DNA of 64,000 nucleotides from positions 1 through 64,000 of the forward strand of contig NZ_JAJGNP010000013.1 of assembly GCF_020782245.1 (NCBI RefSeq), given 5' to 3'. This document shows positions 1-7,491 of this stretch, one piece after another. The notes below the pieces were generated by a model that did no database searches, had not been told where the DNA came from, and saw nothing but the letters and a program-made list of their open reading frames with translations. Both the position numbers and the translations under genes were made by a program. How positions within the stretch are numbered: the first letter of the stretch is position 1; each line of letters begins with the position of its first letter. Source of the DNA: Sphingobium soli. Its GTDB lineage: Bacteria > Pseudomonadota > Alphaproteobacteria > Sphingomonadales > Sphingomonadaceae.

Positions 1-76
1 GGGACGAGTTCAACATGGGTCAATTCTCAGTGGAAATTTACGCCCTACCCGGGTCACTTCTCAGTGGAAATCAACA
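1..76. mobile_element. Terminal end of an IS21-family insertion sequence (rest lies outside the window)
   Basis: Two direct copies of a GGGTCAnTTCTCAGTGGAAAT block lie at about 19-38 and 51-72. The sequence then ends in TCAACA at 76, where dehydrogenase coding sequence resumes. Tandem terminal repeats and a TG...CA terminus are typical of IS21-family ends (istA/istB elements). The element reads outward from the window start, so its transposase genes are not visible. Assignment to IS21 rests on the repeat pattern only. Confidence 0.7.
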
Positions 77-487
77 GCCTCGCTGTACCACGCCAGTAAA
101 TGGGGGATGGAAGGCTTTTTCGAGTCGCTTGCGCAAGAGGTCGCCTCCTTCGGCATTGGCGTCACCATCGTAGAACCGGGCGCAGCTCGGACGGGATTTC
201 GCGACGCGGCGTCGACGCAACTAGGCGCAGTGCCGGACGCTTACCGCGACACGCCGCTGGCGCATCTACGTGCCGTACTCAGCGACCCGGCTCGCACGCC
301 GGGCGGCGACCCCCAACGCATGGCCGAGCGGATCATCGCGAGCATCGCGATCGATCCTGCCCCGTTGCGCCTGGTGCTGGGAAGCGATGCTCAGGCGATC
401 CTTGAGAAGGCGCTCGGCGCCCGGCTCGAGTCCGTTCGCGCCCAAGCGGGAAGTGCTGCTGATACAGATGCCGCCGACAAGTCGTAG
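77..487 (+). pseudogene. Short-chain dehydrogenase/reductase, 5'-truncated by the IS21-type end
   Basis: From base 77 the reading frame gives A-S-L-Y-H-A-S-K-W-G-M-E-G-F, which contains the SDR catalytic YxxxK motif, followed by the usual VTIVEPGAARTGF strand-helix region and a C-terminal tail to the stop at 487. The N-terminal Rossmann half (TGxxxGxG, NNAG) is missing and the junction coincides with the IS terminus. The first in-frame ATG, at 107, lies after the catalytic tyrosine, so a functional enzyme is not expected. It was probably an NAD(P)-dependent oxidoreductase of the classical SDR type; substrate unknown. It faces the histidine kinase gene and ends 5 bp before it. Confidence 0.85.
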
Positions 488-492
488 CTCAT

Positions 493-1737
493 TCAGCCTT
501 CGCCAGATCCCATCGGCGCATGGCAGAGCGCGTCCCGGGTGTGCAGTGCAGGGAAGCGCAAGGTGATCCGGGTGCCGCTTCCATCGCTGCGGTTTGTCGC
601 GGTGATGCTGCCATTATGCGCTTCCATGATTGTACGGCAGATGGCAAGACCCAACCCCATACCCTCAGGCTTGGTGGTGAAGAAGCGATCAAAGAGGCGG
701 TGCTCAGCGGTGCCCGTCAAGCCTGGGCCATTGTCGCAGAAGGTGCAGATTACCACGCCATCCGATTCCGTTAAGGCCACCGTGATCTCACGGCTCTTCG
801 GCTCGGTGCTCTTCAACGCGTCCAGCGCATTGATGATCAGGTTTACAATGACCTGCTCCACCTCGATCCGATCAGCGAGGATCAGCGAACGAACAGAATG
901 CGCCGCCACCACTATGTTGGTGTAGGCAGCCCGCGCCTGAGGTCCGACAAGAGCAAGCGCATCTTCAAGGATGCTGCCAAGGGCGCAGCACTGCCTGGCG
1001 GCGCCGCTGGCGAACGTCATTTGACGGACCCGATCGATGACGTTCGCCGCGCGCGTCGCATGTCCGCCGATGCGATTGACATGCAGGCGGACCTGTTCGA
1101 GTCCTGTCGCCGGCTTCTCCAGCCACCGTAGGGCGGCCTCCTGCGATAAACGTATGGCAGCTAGTGGCTGGCTTACCTCGTGCGCGAGCGATGCGGTCAG
1201 CTCTCCCAACGAAGCAATTCGTGCTGCATGAGCAAAGTCCGCCTGAACCTTTGCCAGTTCGGTTTCGGCTCGCCGGCGATCGCTAATATCGACCATCCCC
1301 ACCAGCGTCATGGGTCGTCCGGCATGGCTCACCGGCGCCATCGCGAAGATGACATCGATGATTGTTCCGTCTAACGCTACAACCTGGGTTTCTTCTTCGA
1401 GATACTGCCCGCTCGAGCGTGCTGTCACCGATCGACGATACGAGTCCATCCGACGAGACCAATAGTGCGTCAAGGACGTGCCAATGAGCGATTTAGCGGT
1501 CGGCGCGCGGAGGAGAACCGCCGCGCGGTCATTCGCTTCGGCAATGGTGGCGCGACGGGCCATGTCGGCCAGAAGCTCGGGACGAGCGAGAAGAAAGTCC
1601 TCCCGCAATTCAGCTGGTAAAGCCATAAGCTCAGATCGGATGTCTGCAGACGATTCGGTGTCAATACGAAACAGGGCGATCGGCATTGTCCGAAAAACAA
1701 GTTCGTAAAATTCGTCCGGTGGTTTGTTGGCAGGCAT
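493..1737 (-). CDS. PAS-domain sensor histidine kinase (orphan, FixL/NtrB-like catalytic core)
   Basis: The 414-residue protein has no clear membrane segment. A PAS-like sensor region covers about residues 60-155 (ending MVDISDRRRAE). A HisKA dimerisation helix follows with the H-box ASLAHEVSQPLAAI (H186), then a HATPase_c domain with the N-box around N303 (VNLIINALDAL), DNGPGL and GMGLGLAICRTIMEAH. It should autophosphorylate on H186 and pass phosphate to a response regulator. No receiver-domain gene lies beside it: its neighbours are a broken SDR and a truncated TetR gene, so the partner must be elsewhere. The SQPL variant of the H-box is common in alphaproteobacterial soluble PAS kinases. 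The signal is unknown. Confidence 0.9.
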   Translation of the reverse strand: MPANKPPDEFYELVFRTMPIALFRIDTESSADIRSELMALPAELREDFLLARPELLADMARRATIAEANDRAAVLLRAPTAKSLIGTSLTHYWSRRMDSYRRSVTARSSGQYLEEETQVVALDGTIIDVIFAMAPVSHAGRPMTLVGMVDISDRRRAETELAKVQADFAHAARIASLGELTASLAHEVSQPLAAIRLSQEAALRWLEKPATGLEQVRLHVNRIGGHATRAANVIDRVRQMTFASGAARQCCALGSILEDALALVGPQARAAYTNIVVAAHSVRSLILADRIEVEQVIVNLIINALDALKSTEPKSREITVALTESDGVVICTFCDNGPGLTGTAEHRLFDRFFTTKPEGMGLGLAICRTIMEAHNGSITATNRSDGSGTRITLRFPALHTRDALCHAPMGSGEG

Positions 1738-1951
1738 GTTCGCGAGCAGACTTGGCCTTGGTTGAACGATCGAGATGTTCGAGCGGATAATATCCTGGGT
1801 GAGCCGTCGATCGTATGTTTACACGCGCTGCGGCACCATTCCTTCTCAAGCTCCGGCATCCCATACAATGGTATGTGTCGCCTGCTGATGCGGCTTGAGG
1901 GAAGGAACCGCTAACGCCGGTCAGGGCTTCGTGTTTCGAAGGTCGATCCGA
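1738..1951. other. Intergenic stretch between histidine kinase and TetR remnant
   Basis: There is no credible gene here. A short dyad CATAC-aatg-GTATG lies near 1863-1876 and could be part of the kinase promoter region, but this is weak. The stretch probably also holds decayed sequence that once encoded the missing C-terminal half of the TetR protein. Confidence 0.3.
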
Positions 1952-2248
1952 CTACCATCGTAGGTCCGCCCCTCCGGCGCTCTTCCGGACCATCAGAAGA
2001 AAGGTGTCGGGCCGGTCGTGATGTTCGTCCGCTATTGCTGCGACATCCTCGATACGACGTTCCATAACCGCAAGAGCAAGCGCGTATCGATCGGCAAAAT
2101 TCCGGTAGAGCGTAGTACGGCCGACGGAAGCCTCCGCAGCGATCGCATCAAGCGCCACGGCATATCCGTGCCTTGCGAATATCGTCGCCGCCGCTGCGAC
2201 AATCCGCTCACGCCGATCTTTGGCATCTCTGCGCACACCCAATTCCAT
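1952..2248 (-). pseudogene. TetR/AcrR-family regulator, C-terminally truncated
   Basis: Only about 98 residues remain from the preferred ATG at 2248 (MELGVRRDAKDRRERI). They hold an intact TetR helix-turn-helix (TIFARHGYAVALDAIAAEAS, then VGRTTLYRNFADRYAL), but the reading frame stops after VRKSAGGADLRW, where a normal TetR continues for about 100 residues of ligand-binding domain. A longer frame to 2353 exists, but it would run through a perfect 16-bp palindrome that looks like an operator, so 2248 is chosen. It could be a DNA-binding-only protein, but a decayed gene is more likely. It lies downstream of the merR gene on the same strand. Confidence 0.65.
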
Positions 2249-2258
2249 TCGTCTTATC

Positions 2259-2274
2259 CGGACAATATTGTCCG
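2259..2274. promoter_or_regulatory. Perfect 16-bp palindrome upstream of the truncated TetR gene
   Basis: CGGACAATATTGTCCG is its own reverse complement. It starts 11 bp upstream of the ATG at 2248, where an autoregulatory TetR operator would be expected. It is unlike the GTCAAC-N6-GTTGAC operators of the island, so it probably belongs to a different regulator. Confidence 0.55.
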
Positions 2275-2384
2275 TAACCGTTCCAGTTGCTTTTAACCAG
2301 CCTAATCGAATGGGGCCTGGCGGTCGAAGATCCCTTCTGGCGTTTGCTGGCACGCTGTCTGGATCGGAAGAGAGCCGCGACGGC

Positions 2385-3089
2385 CTAGCGGTCGCCCGTC
2401 CCGAGGGACCGATGTACGTTGGTCATAAAAGCCTTGATCCGAAGAAGGCCGAAGAAATCGAGCATCAGTGGCAGAGCTATCTGGAGCATTCTAGCGGCAT
2501 CTTCTTCACTGATTGCGCCATCCGACCCGCTGAAGAATATCGATGCCTCGTGCCGGGCGACCAGTTCCGCGGCTTCGCGGTAGAAGCTGATATTTTCCGG
2601 AGGAAAGCCCTGTTCCTCGACAAATCCCGCTTCCCGTATCTTTCCCCATATTTCCACAAGTCGCGCATCGGTCAGGCTGAGGCTGCTACCGCTCTCCGTC
2701 GGCAAAAGCGTCAGCATCCCCATGGCCTCGAATGCACGGGCATCGCGTTCGGCGCGGGGATAGCGCTCGCAAAGGCTTTGCAAAGAGACCGATGTCGGCT
2801 GCTCCAGTCCGAAAGAGCGTGACAGCAAAGCTTCCAGGTGACTGTAAGCTGATGCGGGACCTGGGCGTTCGAGCGCTTCGCCCGACAGGGCGGATCTGAT
2901 CTCCTTGAGCGTCATGCGCGAAGTCTGTTGCAAATGCCTGATCGTGGCGATGCCGCTGACGTGACCCTCGTCATATTCCGCAGCATTGCGCGCTGGGCGC
3001 TGTGGCTCGGGCAGCAGGCCTTCACGGATCATGATCCGTATGACCTCGCGATCAACGCCGGTCCGCTCTTCTAGTTCGCGCATTTTCAT
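2385..3089 (-). CDS. MerR-family transcriptional regulator
   Basis: The 234-residue protein begins with a MerR winged helix-turn-helix: MKMRELEERTGVDREVIRIM, then IREGLLPEP and a short basic wing (RNAAEYDEGHVSGIATIRHLQ). A coiled region (MTLKEIRSAL) follows, then a long C-terminal effector region of about 140 residues without the metal-binding cysteines of MerR/CueR types. It is divergent from the P450 gene; the 147-bp gap between them holds an operator-like inverted repeat at 3135-3152. It may regulate the P450-ferredoxin pair, its own gene, or both. The effector cannot be read from sequence. The long C-terminal half recalls MerR proteins that sense organic ligands. Confidence 0.85.
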   Translation of the reverse strand: MKMRELEERTGVDREVIRIMIREGLLPEPQRPARNAAEYDEGHVSGIATIRHLQQTSRMTLKEIRSALSGEALERPGPASAYSHLEALLSRSFGLEQPTSVSLQSLCERYPRAERDARAFEAMGMLTLLPTESGSSLSLTDARLVEIWGKIREAGFVEEQGFPPENISFYREAAELVARHEASIFFSGSDGAISEEDAARMLQIALPLMLDFFGLLRIKAFMTNVHRSLGTGDR

Positions 3090-3134
3090 GACGACTACCT
3101 AAGCGTGTGACCGCGCTCGGCGCAAATGTTTCAG

Positions 3135-3152
3135 ATCAACGCCAGCGTTGAA
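3135..3152. promoter_or_regulatory. Island operator site 1 (ATCAAC-GCCAGC-GTTGAA)
   Basis: This imperfect member of the repeated 18-bp inverted repeat family has a TCAAC/GTTGA core and sits in the divergent merR-P450 intergenic region, 84 bp upstream of the P450 start. It matches five other sites in the window at 9462, 12339, 17540, 17574 and 30153. It is the most degenerate of the set. Confidence 0.65.
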
Positions 3153-3236
3153 ACTCCTTGCACGGCATTTTTTGTGCGTGTAAAGAACACGCATGGCCCG
3201 GGAACGGCTGGGCATGTTGAGATAAGGAGAGCGATC

Positions 3237-4499
3237 TTGGCTACGATGCCTGAACATGTCCCTGAAACGATGTCACGCGCCCGCGCTCCGCGCCCGGAGC
3301 ATATTCCCGAGCAATATGTGCATGAAATCGACATGTATGCGCTCGAAGGCATCGAGCAGGGCTATCATGAGGCGTGGAAGAATATCCCCAAGCCAGACAT
3401 GCCCGATCTCATCTGGACCCCCTTTACCGGTGGTCACTGGATCGCGACCAATGGGGATACAGTCCGCGAGGTCTACAGTGATCCTACCCGTTTCTCGAGC
3501 GAGGTCATTTTCCTGCCCAAAGAAGCTGGCGAAAAATATGAGATGGTCCCGACCCGCATGGATCCGCCCGAGCATACGCCCTACCGCAAGGCGCTCGACA
3601 AGGGCTTGAGCCTCGCCCAAATTCGCAAGGTTGAATCGAAAGTGCGCAAGGTCGCGGTCGATCTCATCGATAGTTTCGTCAGCCGGGGCGAATGCGACTT
3701 TTCGGCCGAATATGCCAACGTCTTCCCTGTAAGGGTCTTCATGGCGCTTGCAGACCTCCCCGAAAGCGACGTGCCTACGCTCAGCCGCTTCGCCAAGATG
3801 ATGACGCGCCCGGAGGGCAACACGCCCGAGGAAATGGCCAAGCATCTTGAGGAAGGCAATAAGGGCTTCTTCGCCTATGTCGAGCCGATCATCCAGGCCC
3901 GTCGAGGCAAGGAGGGGGATGATCTGATCACCGTCATGGTGAATGCCGAGATCAACGGCGAGCGGATCACGCACGACAAGGCGCTCGGTCTCATTTCCCT
4001 GCTTCTGCTCGGTGGTCTCGATACGGTCGTAAACTTCCTCAGCTTCATGATGATTCACCTTGCGAAGAACCCGCAGGTCGTCGAGGAATTGCGCGCTGAC
4101 CCCCTGAAGCTGATGCGCAGCGCGGAAGAGATGTTTCGGCGTTTTCCGGTTGTTTCCGAGGCACGCATGGTCGCAAAGGACCAGGATTTCCGAGGTATCG
4201 AACTCAAGCGGGGCGACATGATATTGCTGCCAACCGCTTTGCATGGCCTGGACGACCAGTTGAACGACGATCCCTGGCGTATCAATCTCGAACGTCGCGG
4301 CATCTCGCACAGCACCTTCGGCGGCGGTCCTCATCGCTGCGCCGGCCTCCACCTTGCGCGCATGGAAGTGATCGTCACCATCGAGGAATGGCTCAAGCGC
4401 ATTCCCACCTTCGCCATGAAGCCAGGAGCGCAGCCTATCTATCATTCCGGCATTGTTGCTGCTGTCGACAATGTCCCTCTGATCTGGTCGGAGCGCTAA
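3237..4499 (+). CDS. Cytochrome P450 of the CYP101 family (camphor 5-monooxygenase type)
   Basis: This soluble class I P450 should hydroxylate a monoterpenoid using O2 and electrons from the adjacent ferredoxin. The preferred start is TTG at 3237, 7 nt after AAGGAG; ATG at 3246 is an alternative. That gives 420 residues, the P450cam length. I-helix [13 protein letters not shown] carries the acid-alcohol pair D262-T263, ExxR is near 298-301, and the heme loop [10 protein letters not shown] has the thiolate ligand near C368. Segments such as [12 protein letters not shown] and [11 protein letters not shown] match, from memory, P450cam and especially CYP101D enzymes of Novosphingobium that hydroxylate camphor. 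The ferredoxin gene follows after 4 bp; no ferredoxin reductase gene lies nearby. Family certain, substrate inferred. Confidence 0.93.
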   Translation: MATMPEHVPETMSRARAPRPEHIPEQYVHEIDMYALEGIEQGYHEAWKNIPKPDMPDLIWTPFTGGHWIATNGDTVREVYSDPTRFSSEVIFLPKEAGEKYEMVPTRMDPPEHTPYRKALDKGLSLAQIRKVESKVRKVAVDLIDSFVSRGECDFSAEYANVFPVRVFMALADLPESDVPTLSRFAKMMTRPEGNTPEEMAKHLEEGNKGFFAYVEPIIQARRGKEGDDLITVMVNAEINGERITHDKALGLISLLLLGGLDTVVNFLSFMMIHLAKNPQVVEELRADPLKLMRSAEEMFRRFPVVSEARMVAKDQDFRGIELKRGDMILLPTALHGLDDQLNDDPWRINLERRGISHSTFGGGPHRCAGLHLARMEVIVTIEEWLKRIPTFAMKPGAQPIYHSGIVAAVDNVPLIWSER

Positions 4500-4503
4500 A
4501 CTT

Positions 4504-4821
4504 ATGCCGAGTATCAATGTCATGACGCGAACGGGCGAGTCGCGCATAATCGAAGTGGCTGAAGGCATCAGCGTAATGGAAGCGGTGAGGGACGCCGGGA
4601 TCGACGAGCTGCTGGCGCTATGTGGCGGATGCTGTTCCTGTGCGACCTGCCATGTCTATGTGGCGGAGGAGTTTGAAGGCAGGCTGCCCGCGCTCTCCGA
4701 TGATGAAAACGACCTTTTGGACAGTTCCGATCACCGGAACGAGCGCTCGCGTCTGGCCTGTCAGCTCGTGGTCAATGCGGGCATGAACGGGATGGCGTTG
4801 ACGATCGCGCCTGAAGACTGA
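4504..4821 (+). CDS. [2Fe-2S] ferredoxin, putidaredoxin type (electron donor to the P450)
   Basis: The 105-residue protein has the adrenodoxin/putidaredoxin ligand pattern: C40-x5-C46-x2-C49 ([10 protein letters not shown]) and C86 (LACQL). Two more cysteines, C43 and C44, lie inside the loop. The acidic helix around SDDENDLLD matches the P450-docking surface of this family. The gene follows the P450 by 4 bp and is surely co-transcribed, so it is the natural redox partner (CamB equivalent). The NADH-ferredoxin reductase (CamA equivalent) is not in this window. Confidence 0.93.
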   Translation: MPSINVMTRTGESRIIEVAEGISVMEAVRDAGIDELLALCGGCCSCATCHVYVAEEFEGRLPALSDDENDLLDSSDHRNERSRLACQLVVNAGMNGMALTIAPED

Positions 4822-4847
4822 CCTTACCCGATAGAACGACTAAACTG

Positions 4848-4875
4848 CGGAGCGCGCCCTACCGGTCGCGCTCCG
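4848..4875 (+). terminator. Stem-loop after the P450-ferredoxin operon
   Basis: There are perfect 9-bp arms, CGGAGCGCG at 4848-4856 and CGCGCTCCG at 4867-4875, with a 10-nt loop, 27 bp past the ferredoxin stop. No T-tract follows, so it may be a weak terminator or an mRNA-stabilising hairpin. Confidence 0.55.
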
Positions 4876-4899
4876 TACGTCGTTCGAGCAGTGTATGTT

Positions 4900-4907
4900 G
4901 GCTTATC
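4900..4907. repeat. Left copy of the IS66 target-site duplication
   Basis: GGCTTATC at 4900-4907 is repeated exactly at 7411-7418 on the other side of the IS66 element. Eight base pairs is the duplication size of IS66-family transposition. Confidence 0.9.
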
Positions 4908-4932
4908 GTAAGCGTGGGCTGGAGACCGCAGA

Positions 4933-6531
4933 TCAGGCGGCTGCGGCGATCGGTTGCTGATCGGGCCGCCAGTTCCACGGCATGAGTTCATCCCAGCGGG
5001 CAGCAGGCCATTCGTCCGCGATCTTGGCGATGACGTCGGCGATATATGCCTGTGGTTCGAGGCCATTGAGTTTGGCGCTCTCGATGACGGAATAGACGGC
5101 AGCGGCGCGATCACCGCCGGCCTTTGACCCGGCAAACAGCCAGTTTTTGCGGCCCAGGGCCACGCACCGCATGGCGCGCTCCGCGATGTTGTTGTCGATT
5201 TCCAGGCGCCCATCGTCGAGGAAGCGCGTCAGCGCGACCCAGCGCTTGCGGCCATAGGCGATCGCCTTGGCCATCTCGGACTTGGGCGAGAGACGGCGCA
5301 GGGCATCGTCGAGTGCATGGCGCAGCTCGTCGATCAATGGCTGGGTGCGGTCCTGCCGGCTTCGTCGTCGGATCTCGGGTTGCTGGCCTCGAACCTCTAC
5401 CTCGATCTCATAGATCTGGCCGATGCGTTCCAGCAGATCAGTGGTGAGCGACGTCGGCTTGGTGGCGTGGATGTCGAATATCTTTCGCCGGAAATGCGCC
5501 CAGCAAGCAACCTCGGTGACGCGGTTCGTGTCGTAGAGCTTGTCATAACCGGCATAGCCGTCGGCCTGGAGATAGCCGGTGAAGTTGGCCAGCTGCCGCT
5601 GGGGATGCGCGCCGGTGCGATCGGTGGTGAACTCATACCAGACCAGCGACGGGGTCGTGGCACCGGAGCCACGATCATCGACGGCGTAAGCCCAGAGCCT
5701 GCCAGTCGCCGTCTTGCCGCGTCCCGGATCAAGCATGGGAACCGGCGTATCGTCGGTATGGATCTTCGAGGCGGTCAAGCCGACCTCGCGAATGCGACTG
5801 ACGATCGGGTCGAGCAGCACGGATGCCTGTCCCACCCAGCCTGCCAGCGTCGAGCGGTCGATCTCGACCCCCTGCGCAGCCATGATCTCGGCCTGACGGT
5901 AAAGCGGCAGATGATGATCGAACTTGGAGACGACGACGTGGGCCAGCGTGCCGAAGGTCGCCTTGCCGCGCGCTATCGCCTTTACCGGTGCGGGCGCCTG
6001 CACGATCTTCTCGCAGGCGCGGCAGCTATACTTGGGGCGGATGGTCCGAACGACGCGCCACTGCACCGGCACGGCATCGAGCATCTCGTCGCTATCCTGC
6101 CCCAGCGGCCGCAGCGCACCACCGCACTCGGGACAGGTGCAGGTGCCCTGCTCGGGTTCTATCCGCTGCTACTCGCGTGGCAGATGGGCGGGCAGCGCCC
6201 GAACAGGCGACGGCCGATCAGCCTCTGCCAGATCGGCTCGACGCGCGGCAGCGACGATGGCCTCGCCTTCGAGTTCTTCGAGCGCCAGCTCAAGCTGAGC
6301 GATCTGGGTATCGAGCTTCTCGGACGACTTGCCGAACTGCATCCGCTTGAGGCGCGCAATCTGCACGCGCAGCGTATCGATCAGGATGTCGCGGGCGGAA
6401 ATATCGGCGTGGGCAGCTGCCAATGCAGCTTCAAGCTCGGCGATCCGAGCGTCTTTATCAGGGGTGGAAAGGCCTGCGTCCGACACCACGATCACATAGC
6501 AGATCGATGGTCGAAACGCTAATAAAAGCAC
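4933..6531 (-). pseudogene. tnpC: IS66 transposase TnpC, interrupted by an in-frame TAG
   Basis: The reading frame from about 6531 (or a GTG a few codons in, giving VSDAGLSTPDKDAR) to 4933 would encode about 530 residues. An N-terminal coiled coil (IARLKRMQFGKSSEKLD) is followed by the IS66 zinc ribbon (CTCPECGG ... CRAC) and the DDE domain (HTDDTPVPML, GYAGYDKLY). Translation is blocked by TAG at 6169-6171, just after LPAHLPRE; the frame is the same on both sides, so this is a nonsense change and not a frameshift. The C-terminal 383 residues could still be made from an internal ATG at 6084 but would lack the leucine-zipper and part of the zinc ribbon. Confidence 0.9.
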
Positions 6532-6546
6532 CAGAAAATGGGCGTT

Positions 6547-6894
6547 TTACCCCGCCAATGAAGGAGTGAAAGTGCGTTCAGGTCGCCGCCAGTCGATGCC
6601 TTCCAAGAGCATCGAAAGCTGCGCCGCCGTCATCACCACCGACCCCGCCTTGGTCGACGGCCACACGAAGCGCCCCCGGTCCATCCGCTTGGAAAACAGA
6701 CACATGCCTTGGCCGTCGTACCAAAGCAGCTTCACCAGATCGCCGCGCTTGCCCCGGAAAGCGAACAGCGCACCGGAATGGGGGCTCTGCTCCAGAACCT
6801 GCTGCGTCATCACCGCCAGGCCGTCGAAACCCTTACGCATGTCGGTCGCACCGCAGGCCAGGAAGATCCGCGTCGATAGCGGCAGCGGGATCAT
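6547..6894 (-). CDS. tnpB: IS66 accessory protein TnpB (Orf2)
   Basis: This 115-residue protein starts MIPLPLSTRIFLACGATDMRKGFDGLAV and includes LFAFRGKRGDLVKLLWYDGQGMC, the signature of the IS66 Orf2 family. Its ATG overlaps the tnpA stop by 4 bp (ATGA at 6891-6894), indicating translational coupling. It is required with TnpA and TnpC for IS66 transposition; its precise biochemical role is unknown in the family. It appears intact. Confidence 0.93.
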   Translation of the reverse strand: MIPLPLSTRIFLACGATDMRKGFDGLAVMTQQVLEQSPHSGALFAFRGKRGDLVKLLWYDGQGMCLFSKRMDRGRFVWPSTKAGSVVMTAAQLSMLLEGIDWRRPERTFTPSLAG

Positions 6895-7334
6895 CGCGTC
6901 AGGATACCGATCACCCGTGACAGGGCATCGGCATCGACCGTGGCATCCACGCTCACCCTGATACCAGGCGGCAGTTCGATGCTAATCACGCCGCCGCTGC
7001 TCGCTGCAACTGTCGGGGCAGGCAAGGCTGGCTGCTCGCTGATCTGCACCTCCGCAAATGCCGGCTCGGCCAACTTGCGAACCCCGGCAAGCTCACCGGA
7101 CATCGCCTGGCGCCGCCAAGTGTAGATCGAGCCGCTGCCGACATCATGGCGTTCACAGGCCGTACGCACGCAGCCCTCCGGCCCGAATGCATCCCGCAGC
7201 ACGGCCAGCTTCTGCTCTACCGTCCACCGCCGCCGGCCTGACACACGGCTAACGATCTCTATCCGACTACTCATACGACCGCTCGTATGAGCAGTCGCTG
7301 CGCCGCTCGCTGAATCCTCAATCTCGTCCGACAC
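6891..7334 (-). CDS. tnpA: IS66 accessory protein TnpA (Orf1, helix-turn-helix)
   Basis: The protein has up to 147 residues; the core starts at an internal ATG at 7274 (MSSRIEIVSRVSGRRRW). It carries the transposase-associated helix-turn-helix (WTVEQKLAVLRDAF ... CERHDVGSGSIYTWRRQ). The C-terminal part, ending RVIGILTR, is typical of IS66 Orf1. It is the first gene of the element, coupled to tnpB by a 4-bp overlap. The longer start at 7334 adds 20 low-complexity residues and is less likely. Confidence 0.9.
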   Translation of the reverse strand: MSDEIEDSASGAATAHTSGRMSSRIEIVSRVSGRRRWTVEQKLAVLRDAFGPEGCVRTACERHDVGSGSIYTWRRQAMSGELAGVRKLAEPAFAEVQISEQPALPAPTVAASSGGVISIELPPGIRVSVDATVDADALSRVIGILTR

Positions 7335-7410
7335 CGGCCACCCCGCTCAAAGAGCGGCAATCATCCCCGCGAATGGGCGCCGTGCAAGGCGGCCGTCAGA
7401 CCTCGCTTAC

Positions 7411-7418
7411 GGCTTATC
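7411..7418. repeat. Right copy of the IS66 target-site duplication
   Basis: GGCTTATC is identical to 4900-4907. Removing 4908-7418 restores a continuous intergenic sequence. Confidence 0.9.
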
Positions 7419-7451
7419 GCGTCAGGCCACCGAGCGCTGCATGCGCTTCAG

Positions 7452-7477
7452 GGGAATGCCGGCGAGCCGACATTCCC
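7452..7477 (-). terminator. Stem-loop downstream of ribBA
   Basis: Arms GGGAATG/CATTCCC plus an inner CGGC/GCCG pair, separated by a C-A mismatch and closed by a 2-nt loop, lie 15 bp beyond the ribBA stop. It is likely the end of the leftward DUF2889-ribBA transcript. Confidence 0.55.
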
Positions 7478-7491
7478 GATGGCGATACAAG

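Larger units (their letters stand above)
4908..7410 (-). mobile_element. IS66-family insertion sequence, complete, 2503 bp with 8-bp TSD
   Basis: Termini are GTAAGCGTGGGCTGG... on the left and, as reverse complement, GTAAGCGAGGTCTGA... on the right. They match at 17 of the first 22 positions. The direct repeat GGCTTATC flanks both ends. Inside are tnpA, tnpB and tnpC in the usual order on the minus strand, with tnpC carrying an in-frame stop. The insertion point lies between the ferredoxin terminator hairpin and the terminator hairpin of the ribBA operon, so it disrupted no gene. The perfect duplication suggests a recent event. Confidence 0.95.

Noticed and set aside
3273-4568. 431-codon open frame antisense to the P450-ferredoxin genes
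   Set aside because: It mirrors the codon periodicity of the P450 on the other strand, has no recognisable motif and would overlap two certain genes.
5317-6522. 401-codon frame opposite IS66 tnpC
   Set aside because: Antisense shadow of the transposase in GC-rich sequence; no RBS or domain.
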